Part shown: positions 9,105 through 15,905 of the stretch, in pieces | Layout of the letters: each line of letters begins with the position of its first letter | How positions within the stretch are numbered: position 1 is the first letter of the stretch | NCBI GenBank assembly: GCA_964519615.1 | Contig: CAZFIM010000056.1 | Coordinates: forward strand, 1 to 15,905 | DNA length: 15,905 nt | Direction of reading: 5' to 3' | From: CAZFIM01 sp964519615 | GTDB taxonomy: Bacteria; Chloroflexota; Dehalococcoidia; GIF9; UBA5629 | Translations under genes and position numbers: made by a program | The notes under the pieces: generated by a model | The model's database searches: none | Seen by the model: the letters and a program-made list of their open reading frames with translations, nothing else | Told to the model about the DNA's origin: nothing

Positions 9105-10802
9105 TTATTTTATAAGGGTTTTGGTTGGTATACCCGGCCATTCCAAAGATTCTACCAGCTTGGCTCCGGGCGGTACCATGGGAAAGACATTCTCTTCAGG
9201 ATCAACAATAAAATCGAGCAGGTAAGGCCCTTTATAAGCCATTGCCGTTTCTATCGCCGAACGTACCATCATCTTATCGCTCACCCGCTCGGCCGGAACA
9301 CCGTACGCTTCAGCCAACTTGACGAAATCAGGTCCTGTCAGCACGGTGCCCACATACTGGCGCTGGTAGAACATCTCCTGCCACTGCCTCACCATGCCCA
9401 GATAGCCGTTATTGAGAATGGCAATCTTTACATCCAGCCCCTCCTGTACTATCGTGGCCAGCTCATGAAGGGTCATCTGGAAACCTCCATCGCCGGCAAT
9501 GCACCACACCACATCTTTCGGGCATCCCACCTTGGCACCTATGGCCGCAGGCAGTTCAAAGCCCATCGTCCCCAACCCACCCGAGGATACGAGCCTGTTA
9601 GGCTTATCATAATAATAATACTGTGCCGCCCACATCTGGTTCTGCCCTACTCCGGTAGCAATGTAAGCGTTCCCGGAGGTGGCCTCATATATCTGATGTA
9701 TCACATACTGCGGTAGAATACTCTCCGAATTACGGATGGTAAGGGCGGGATGCTCCAGACGCCACTGCTCCAGCTGATGTATCCAGTCCAGATGCTCTGA
9801 AGGTTCTATTCCTTTATTGAGGTCGATAAGCACATTCTTTATATCTCCCACTATAGGAACATCCACACGTACATTCTTGCCTATCTCAGCCGGGTCCACA
9901 TCTATATGGACAATCCGTGCTCTGGGGGCAAATGCGCTCACAATACCCGTAGCCCGGTCATCGAACCTCATGCCTATGGCAATGATAAGGTCTGCTTCAT
10001 CCACTGCCTTATTGGCATAATGCATGCCGTGCATGCCCATCCATCCAAAACTCAATACGTGAGTCTCAGGAAAACTACCTATACCCAAAAGCGTCGTCAC
10101 CACAGGTATTTGCGCCTTCTCGGCAAGCTCTTTAAGCTCATCCCATGCCCTGGAGATAAGAACTCCTCTACCGGCAATAATAACCGGCCGCTCAGCCCGG
10201 TTGACGGAAGCGACCGCTTTCTTTATCTGTGCAGGGTGGCCGAAAAGCGTAGGCTTATACCCCGGCAAATTTACCTTATCAGGATAGGAATACTCCGTTT
10301 TTGCCTGAAAGACATCTTTGGGGATGTCTATAAGACACGGGCCGGGCCTGCCAGTCCGAGCCACATAAAAGGCCTCTTTTACGGCCTTGCTCAGGTCTTT
10401 AACATCGAAGACCAGATTCCCGGTCTTGGTAATAGGGATCGTGATACCGGTGATGTCTATCTCCTGGAAAGCGTCTTTCCCTATAAAGGGGGTCGCTACC
10501 TGTCCGGTGATGGCGACGATCGGGACCGAATCAAGGTAGGCATTGGCTATGCCTGTAACCAGATTGGTCGCTCCCGGGCCGGAAGTTGCCAGACACACTC
10601 CCACCTTTCCCGTAACTCTGGCATAGGCATCGGCTGCGTGCGCCGCCGCCTGCTCATGACGCACCAATATATGCCTCAACTGCGGGTACTGCGGCAGCGT
10701 ATCATAGAAATTAAGTAACACTCCCCCCGGAAATCCAAAAATAACTTCTACACCTTCTTCGATCAGGCTTTCGCATAATATCTGTGCACCGGTCTTTTTC
10801 AT
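9105..10802 (-). CDS. ilvB: Acetolactate synthase, catalytic (large) subunit
   Basis: Thiamine-diphosphate enzyme that condenses two pyruvates to acetolactate, or pyruvate with 2-oxobutyrate, the first common step of branched-chain amino acid synthesis. The 565 residues match IlvB. The catalytic Glu50 lies in RHEQAAAHAADAYAR. SGPGATNLVTGIANAY and the Q-V-A-T-P-F-I-G-K-D-A-F-Q-E segment follow, then the FAD-domain part (RFDDRATG). The ThDP/Mg motif starts at GDGGFQ (437-442) and ends at NN (464-465). VRQWQ includes the conserved Trp474 of the herbicide-site loop. The full motif set favours the anabolic enzyme over catabolic AlsS or other decarboxylases. ATG is preceded by GAGG about 7 bases away. 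No regulatory subunit gene (ilvN) or other ilv gene lies on either side. It is convergent with acs. The 131-base upstream gap shows no T-box or attenuator. Confidence 0.95.
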   Translation of the reverse strand: MKKTGAQILCESLIEEGVEVIFGFPGGVLLNFYDTLPQYPQLRHILVRHEQAAAHAADAYARVTGKVGVCLATSGPGATNLVTGIANAYLDSVPIVAITGQVATPFIGKDAFQEIDITGITIPITKTGNLVFDVKDLSKAVKEAFYVARTGRPGPCLIDIPKDVFQAKTEYSYPDKVNLPGYKPTLFGHPAQIKKAVASVNRAERPVIIAGRGVLISRAWDELKELAEKAQIPVVTTLLGIGSFPETHVLSFGWMGMHGMHYANKAVDEADLIIAIGMRFDDRATGIVSAFAPRARIVHIDVDPAEIGKNVRVDVPIVGDIKNVLIDLNKGIEPSEHLDWIHQLEQWRLEHPALTIRNSESILPQYVIHQIYEATSGNAYIATGVGQNQMWAAQYYYYDKPNRLVSSGGLGTMGFELPAAIGAKVGCPKDVVWCIAGDGGFQMTLHELATIVQEGLDVKIAILNNGYLGMVRQWQEMFYQRQYVGTVLTGPDFVKLAEAYGVPAERVSDKMMVRSAIETAMAYKGPYLLDFIVDPEENVFPMVPPGAKLVESLEWPGIPTKTLIK

Positions 10803-10933
10803 TTATTTCCTCTGTCTCCAGTCACGTTCCGCGCCGTCCTTTTGTCGCCTCAGTATTTCACTGAGCGTTGATCATATACAAGGACAGACCACTTCAAATA
10901 CGGGAATATTATTTCAGTAAACTAACATAGCGC

Positions 10934-11389
10934 CTATTCGTTGTCAAGCTGACATTTTTCCACAGCGTGTATTATATCCAGCCGCCTCTGATGCCTGCCG
11001 CCCTCAAAAGAGGTTGTCAGGAACGTTTTTACTATCTTTAGCGCAAGGCTGTAATCTTCTACCTCGCCCCGCAGACAGATAATATTGGCATTGTTATGCG
11101 CTCTGGCCCTCCGCGCATCGAGCAGGTCATGACAGAGCGCAGCTCTGATCCCGCATACCTTATTGGCCGCTATGCTCATGCCTATACCCGTGCCGCAGAT
11201 GAGTATTCCATAGTCATAACCCTCTGATATGACCGCACGGGCGACTTTAAAGGCGATATCCGGGTAATCAACGGATTCCTCCGTATACGCCCCGCAGTCA
11301 AGGCTATCATGGTGATCCTCCGCAAGGCTCTCCATGATAGCCCGTTTGATCTCAGTCCCCCGGTGATCGCTGCCTAAAGCTATTTTCAT
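10934..11389 (-). CDS. rpiB: Ribose-5-phosphate isomerase B
   Basis: Interconverts ribose 5-phosphate and ribulose 5-phosphate in the pentose phosphate pathway. The protein has 151 residues, normal for RpiB/LacAB. GSDHRG at the N-terminus binds the sugar phosphate, VDYPD follows, and ILICGTGIGMSIAANK contains the catalytic Cys and the anion-binding glycine loop. ALCHD and ARAHNNANIICLRG carry the conserved His and Asn residues. The open frame extends upstream to 11518 inside the sua5-like gene, but the ATG at 11389 starts the conserved MKIALGSDHRG, with AAGGA 8 bases before it. It begins 11 bases after the stop of the preceding tsaC/sua5-like gene, so the two form an operon. The family also contains galactose-6-phosphate isomerase subunits, but no lac-type neighbours are present. 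Confidence 0.95.
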   Translation of the reverse strand: MKIALGSDHRGTEIKRAIMESLAEDHHDSLDCGAYTEESVDYPDIAFKVARAVISEGYDYGILICGTGIGMSIAANKVCGIRAALCHDLLDARRARAHNNANIICLRGEVEDYSLALKIVKTFLTTSFEGGRHQRRLDIIHAVEKCQLDNE

Positions 11390-11400
11390 AGTACCAGTCC

Positions 11401-12033
11401 TTATTCCTTTTTTCCGTAGAATGTCATTATCTGTTCGACCGGCACAGCTCCCTGCCTGAGAATAATTGGAATAGCGCCTGTGACATCCACAACGGTAGAT
11501 TCCATCCCGCCCGGACATGTTCCGCCGTCAATAATATAATCTATCCTGTCCGCAAGCTGCCTGCGCACCTCCTCCGCCGTACGTGCATTGGGATGGTTAT
11601 ACACATTAGCGCTCGTTCCCACCAGCGGCTGTCCCACCGCCCTGATCAGCGCCAGCGTCACCTTGTGGTCCGGTATACGCACCGCCACCGTCTCACCCCC
11701 CGCAACCACCCGGCTGCGGAAGGATTTTACCGCAGGCAGCACCAGCGTAAGCCCTCCCGGCCAGAAATGATTCATCAAAACATATGCTATCTCCGGTATG
11801 TAAGACGCTACTATCGGCACCTGCTCCCGTTCCGCAAGCAGTACGGGCAGAGGTATATTGAGCGGCCTCTGTTTAATACGGTAAATCCGTTTTACGGCTT
11901 CTTCTTGCAGCACATCAGCCCCCAGTCCGTAGACCGTATCGGTGGGGAAAGCTATTACACCTCCCGATCTCACAATACGGGCGCCCTCTTCAACCTGCCG
12001 CATAAGCTCAGGTCCAGGCTCAGGTATACTCAT
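11401..12033 (-). CDS. tsaC: Threonylcarbamoyl-AMP synthase (YrdC/Sua5 family)
   Basis: Makes threonylcarbamoyl-AMP from threonine, bicarbonate and ATP, the first step of t6A modification at position 37 of ANN-decoding tRNAs. Only the YrdC domain is present, in 210 residues, so it is TsaC-like; the C-terminal Sua5 domain of longer homologues is absent. Visible motifs are GGVIAFPTDTVYGLGAD, IYRIKQRPLNIPLPVLL (the conserved Lys/Arg loop), FWPGGLTLVL, AVRIPDH, PLVGTSANVYNHP, and the closing GGMESTVVDVTG with ILRQGAV. The open frame extends far upstream, to 12219. The ATG at 12033 (MSIPEPG) has GGAG 6 bases before it and suits the family length; the ATG at 12054 is an alternative without a clear ribosome site. 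It is the first gene of an operon with rpiB and is transcribed divergently from guaA. Confidence 0.93.
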   Translation of the reverse strand: MSIPEPGPELMRQVEEGARIVRSGGVIAFPTDTVYGLGADVLQEEAVKRIYRIKQRPLNIPLPVLLAEREQVPIVASYIPEIAYVLMNHFWPGGLTLVLPAVKSFRSRVVAGGETVAVRIPDHKVTLALIRAVGQPLVGTSANVYNHPNARTAEEVRRQLADRIDYIIDGGTCPGGMESTVVDVTGAIPIILRQGAVPVEQIMTFYGKKE

Positions 12034-12132
12034 GATAAGCTCCGTATTTTTCATCCGGCAGAAAACTTTTTCCGCCGTCAAGGGAAAAGCACATATGATG
12101 GTGAACATCCGGTACAATTTCGTGTTATTACA

Positions 12133-12161
12133 ATTATAATCCTCAATATCGTATCTGCCAA
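12133..12161 (-). promoter_or_regulatory. Sigma-70-type promoter for tsaC-rpiB
   Basis: On the minus strand TTGGCA (12161-12156) and TATAAT (12138-12133) are separated by exactly 17 bases. Transcription would start near 12126, leaving a leader of roughly 90 bases before the ATG at 12033. This also argues against the longer open frame, part of which would lie upstream of the promoter. Confidence 0.75.
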
Positions 12162-12200
12162 CTCCGCTGCCCGATTGCGGTAGTAGGCTGCCAGCGCATA

Positions 12201-12209
12201 TGGTATACT
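12201..12209 (+). promoter_or_regulatory. Extended -10 promoter of guaA
   Basis: TGGTATACT is an extended -10 element (TG-n-TATACT). No good -35 lies 16-18 bases upstream, which is typical of extended -10 promoters. Transcription would start near 12216, only about 7 bases before the guaA ATG. Confidence 0.55.
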
Positions 12210-12222
12210 TATTAACCACATT

Positions 12223-13890
12223 ATGAGCAAGAAATCTGAAAGCCGCAGAGTAGCCACAAGCGATGACCTTGAAGTCTCAACTTATCTTGAGATCGCCAAA
12301 GAAATCCAGGGAGAACAGCCCAAAATCGAAAAGGCGGAGGTGGAGCCGGGAGAGCGGGAAACAATCGTTATTATCGATTTCGGTTCGCAGTACAGCCGTC
12401 TGATTGCCAGACGCGTGAGGGAATGCCGCGTATACTGCGAGCTCATACCCTATGATGCTCCATGGGAAAAGATCGCCGCTCTAAAGCCGAAAGGCTTTAT
12501 CCTCTCCGGCGGCCCTGCCAGCGTATACGGGAAAGGTGCGCCGCTGGCACCGGTACACATCTATGATACGCACCTGCCTATACTGGGCATCTGCTACGGT
12601 ATGCAGGTACTCGTCCATCAGCTTGGCGGCGCCGTGACACCGGGCAGCAAGCGCGAATACGGCTATGCCGTAATGCATACCCATGCTCATGATTCAGCGC
12701 TTTTTAGCGGCCTTCCGGAGTCCATGTCTGTCTGGATGAGCCACGGAGACCATGTCACCAGGCTTCCGCAGGGCTTTGCAGCGCTGGCGCATACCGAGAA
12801 CTCCCCCAATGCGGTGATAGGTAATGCGGAATCCGTATTCGGCCTGCAGTTTCATCCTGAGGTAGTCCATACGCCGCAGGGCAAGGACCTGCTGAGAAAC
12901 TTCCTCTATAATATATGCGGCTGCAAAGGTAACTGGACGCCGCGCAACTTCGTTAATGAGAGTATCGAGGCCATCAAGGAGCAGGCTGCAGGAGGTAAAG
13001 TCATCTGCGCCCTCTCGGGCGGCGTGGATTCCGCGGTTGCGGCCACGCTGGTACACCGCGCCATCGGCAACCAGCTTACCTGCATTTTTGTAAATAACGG
13101 TCTGCTGCGGCGGGAAGAGGCCGAGCGCGCGCTCAACACCTTCCGCAATAACCTCCAGATGAATGTTATCTATGTGGATGCCACTGACCGCTTTCTGGAC
13201 GGTCTGGCGGGCGTCACCGACCCCGAGGAGAAAAGACACCGCATAGGAGCGGAGTTTATTAAGGTATTTGAGGAAGAAGCGGCCAAACTGGGCAAAGTGG
13301 ATTTTCTGGTGCAGGGAACGCTTTATCCTGACGTTATCGAGAGCATCTCGGCGGAGAGCAACGCCGCCTCCCGTATAAAATCACATCATAATGTGGGCGG
13401 TCTGCCCAGCAATATGGTGCTCAAGCTCATAGAACCTCTGCGCTATCTCTTCAAAGATGAGGTGCGTGAGGCGGGTACTTTTCTGGGCCTGCCCGATGAT
13501 ATGGTCTGGCGGCAGCCCTTCCCCGGCCCCGGCCTCTCCATACGCATCATCGGCGAGGTCACCAGGGAGAAACTCGAGATACTGCGCTCGGCGGACTGGA
13601 TAGTGATGAACGAGATCAAAAAGGCAAGGCTCTACCGCGAGCTCTGGCAGACCTTCGCCATCCTCACCGATGTCAAAAGCGTGGGTGTTATGGGTGATTA
13701 CCGCACCTACAACTATCTGGTAGCCGTCAGGGCGGTTACCAGCCAGGATGCCATGACCGCTGACTGGGCACGCCTGCCCTACGACCTTCTGGCGAGAATG
13801 TCCAACCGCATCGTCAACGAGGTTGAAGGGGTGAACAGGGTGGTCTACGACATCACCAGTAAACCGCCCGGAACCATCGAGTGGGAATAG
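12223..13890 (+). CDS. guaA: GMP synthase (glutamine-hydrolysing)
   Basis: Converts XMP to GMP with ATP and glutamine, the last step of guanine nucleotide synthesis. Domains in order: class I glutamine amidotransferase (about 46-235) with nucleophile C124 in GICYGMQ, and H211 and E213 in LQFHPEVVHT; ATP pyrophosphatase with the PP-loop LSGGVDSAV (264-272); and the C-terminal dimerisation domain with PFPGPGLSIRIIGEV and the closing KPPGTIEWE. The 555 residues exceed the usual ~515-525 because of a charged N-terminal extension of about 40 residues (rich in Lys, Glu and Ser) before IVIIDFGSQYSRL. The ATG at 12223 has in-frame TAG codons upstream and no Shine-Dalgarno sequence. No better-placed start precedes the domain. 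The promoter lies almost on the start codon. Divergent from tsaC-rpiB. Confidence 0.97.
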   Translation: MSKKSESRRVATSDDLEVSTYLEIAKEIQGEQPKIEKAEVEPGERETIVIIDFGSQYSRLIARRVRECRVYCELIPYDAPWEKIAALKPKGFILSGGPASVYGKGAPLAPVHIYDTHLPILGICYGMQVLVHQLGGAVTPGSKREYGYAVMHTHAHDSALFSGLPESMSVWMSHGDHVTRLPQGFAALAHTENSPNAVIGNAESVFGLQFHPEVVHTPQGKDLLRNFLYNICGCKGNWTPRNFVNESIEAIKEQAAGGKVICALSGGVDSAVAATLVHRAIGNQLTCIFVNNGLLRREEAERALNTFRNNLQMNVIYVDATDRFLDGLAGVTDPEEKRHRIGAEFIKVFEEEAAKLGKVDFLVQGTLYPDVIESISAESNAASRIKSHHNVGGLPSNMVLKLIEPLRYLFKDEVREAGTFLGLPDDMVWRQPFPGPGLSIRIIGEVTREKLEILRSADWIVMNEIKKARLYRELWQTFAILTDVKSVGVMGDYRTYNYLVAVRAVTSQDAMTADWARLPYDLLARMSNRIVNEVEGVNRVVYDITSKPPGTIEWE

Positions 13891-13917
13891 ACCGCGCACA
13901 GCTCTTTTACGCGGCAT

Positions 13918-13936
13918 AAAGCGGTACCGCGCTTTT
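13918..13936 (+). terminator. Weak hairpin with short T-run after guaA
   Basis: AAAGCG and CGCTTT flank a 6-base loop, with TTTTATAG at the right edge. The stem is only 6 bp, so read-through into the next gene, which starts 11 bases later, is likely. It could be a weak or partial terminator of guaA. Confidence 0.35.
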
Positions 13937-13946
13937 ATAGAAAAAG

Positions 13947-14537
13947 ATGAAGCAAGTCAGCCTTGCAGTCAATATCGGATGGCTCATCTCTCTGCTTACC
14001 TTCCCCGGCGTTATCCTGCATGAATGGGCTCATATGCTTTTCTGCCGCCTGAGCGGGGTCCGTGTTTTTAAAGTCCGCTATTTCCGGCTGGGCAATCCGG
14101 CTGGCTATGTGCAGCATGAACAGGTGCGTTCTTTTTGGCAGGCGCTCACTATAGACACAGCCCCCCTGCTGATAAACAGTATAGTCTCCTTCTGCCTCTA
14201 TCTTACCGCCCTCTCCCTTGCCGCTCACACGGCCTCGTACATACTCTACTGGCTGGGGATAAGCGCAGCACTGCACGCCTTTCCCAGCAGAGAGGATGCG
14301 GAAAATCTGCGCGCTTCTTCACGTCAGGCACTTAAGAGAAATCCGCTTGCGCTGCTGGGGTACCCGCTGGTATGGTTGATCAGGCTTGCGCACCTGCCCG
14401 GCACGCTGGCCTCAGGGCTGCTCTACGCGGTCTTCCTTTTTTTGATAGCGGCGGTGGTGCTGCACGGCGGCTTACTTTTTCTCTTTCCCGGGGACGTTTC
14501 CGCAGCCGCACAATTATTTTTAGCAAAATACCGCTAA
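13947..14537 (+). CDS. Small membrane protein with HEXXH motif, putative metalloprotease
   Basis: 196 residues, mostly hydrophobic, with about four to five predicted membrane segments (near 6-24, 70-93, 97-115, 130-160, 165-190). The first segment ends in ILHEWAHML, where H25-E26-xx-H29 fits the zinc-binding HEXXH motif of intramembrane (M50/S2P-like) or related membrane metalloproteases such as the DUF3267 group. I do not see a clear second motif (NPDG/LDG) supplying the third zinc ligand, so catalytic activity is unproven. An in-frame TAG (13938-13940) fixes the start at this ATG, though the ribosome site is weak. It lies 57 bases after guaA and may be read through from it. The 23S promoter begins 28 bases downstream. 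Specific family and substrate unknown. Confidence 0.8.
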   Translation: MKQVSLAVNIGWLISLLTFPGVILHEWAHMLFCRLSGVRVFKVRYFRLGNPAGYVQHEQVRSFWQALTIDTAPLLINSIVSFCLYLTALSLAAHTASYILYWLGISAALHAFPSREDAENLRASSRQALKRNPLALLGYPLVWLIRLAHLPGTLASGLLYAVFLFLIAAVVLHGGLLFLFPGDVSAAAQLFLAKYR

Positions 14538-14565
14538 GCGAATGTACACGGTTTTGAAGGTTTAG

Positions 14566-14594
14566 TTGACAAGATATGGAACTTATACTATACT
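14566..14594 (+). promoter_or_regulatory. Strong rRNA promoter
   Basis: A perfect TTGACA (14566-14571) and TATACT (14589-14594) with 17-base spacing. An overlapping second TATACT lies at 14584-14589. Transcription should start near 14601, about 125 bases before the mature 23S end. Confidence 0.88.
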
Positions 14595-14607
14595 AATTTT
14601 TCGTCGC

Positions 14608-14652
14608 TTAAAAAACGGTAGTGGTAGTGAGCGGCGTTAAAAAACACTACCG
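14608..14652 (+). repeat. Direct and inverted repeats in the 23S leader
   Basis: TTAAAAAAC occurs twice (14608-14616 and 14637-14645). The first copy runs into CGGTAGTG (14616-14623) and the second into its complement CACTACCG (14645-14652). The leader RNA can thus fold into an 8-bp hairpin with a 21-base loop. It may be part of pre-23S processing or antitermination. No classical boxA was recognised. Confidence 0.6.
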
Positions 14653-14725
14653 GCACATTAACAAGTGAATAGTGCTATAAGATAAGTAAGGATGGTCTTT
14701 TTTGTTCTGGGTTCAGACTGATGTA

Positions 14726-15905
<1,180 letters not shown>

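Noticed and set aside
9906..10718. Long plus-strand open frame of 270 codons opposite ilvB
   Set aside because: It lies fully inside a confidently identified ilvB on the other strand and shows no recognisable domain or ribosome site.
10803..10933. T-box or leader-peptide attenuator upstream of ilvB
   Set aside because: The gap is only 131 bases, with no T-box consensus, no leader peptide rich in branched-chain codons and no terminator hairpin.

Overview
The window looks like chromosomal DNA from an anaerobic bacterium of moderate GC content. My best guess is the Chloroflexota class Dehalococcoidia. This is an inference from three points: a 23S rRNA gene with its own promoter and no 16S gene or tRNAs in the preceding 14.7 kb (unlinked 16S and 23S genes are known in Dehalococcoides), a 49-residue DUF5679-type zinc ribbon, and the housekeeping gene mix. 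No sequence comparison was run.

Left part (1-5840) lies entirely on the minus strand. Reading in the direction of transcription it holds a tiny zinc-ribbon protein, a 91-residue unknown protein, a heterodimeric ABC exporter whose two half-transporter genes overlap by four bases, a decayed SAM-dependent methyltransferase pseudogene, and an intact class I methyltransferase. The methyltransferases beside the exporter suggest an accessory module that modifies and exports a small molecule, but the substrate cannot be told.

Middle (5841-9100): an AT-rich divergent intergenic region with a good promoter, then on the plus strand a stand-alone cyclic-nucleotide-binding-fold protein with an atypical phosphate-binding cassette and no DNA-binding domain, followed by AMP-forming acetyl-CoA synthetase (acs). 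A strong bidirectional terminator separates acs from the convergent acetolactate synthase gene.

Right part (9105-15905): ilvB (minus, without an adjacent ilvN), then the sua5/tsaC-like and rpiB pair (minus) driven by a near-consensus promoter. Divergent from it is guaA (plus), which seems to be transcribed from an extended -10 promoter lying so close to the ATG that the mRNA would be nearly leaderless. A small membrane protein with an HEXXH motif follows. Last comes a consensus-type promoter, a structured leader built from direct and inverted repeats, and the first ~1.18 kb of 23S rRNA, which runs off the window.

The central and right genes are mostly core metabolism and translation (acetate activation, branched-chain amino acids, pentose phosphates, tRNA t6A, GMP, rRNA). 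The most unusual items are the decayed methyltransferase, the lone 23S gene with its repeat-built leader, the apparently leaderless guaA, and the cNMP-fold protein beside acs. I found no CRISPR array, insertion sequence, phage gene or tRNA, and no convincing new multi-gene system.
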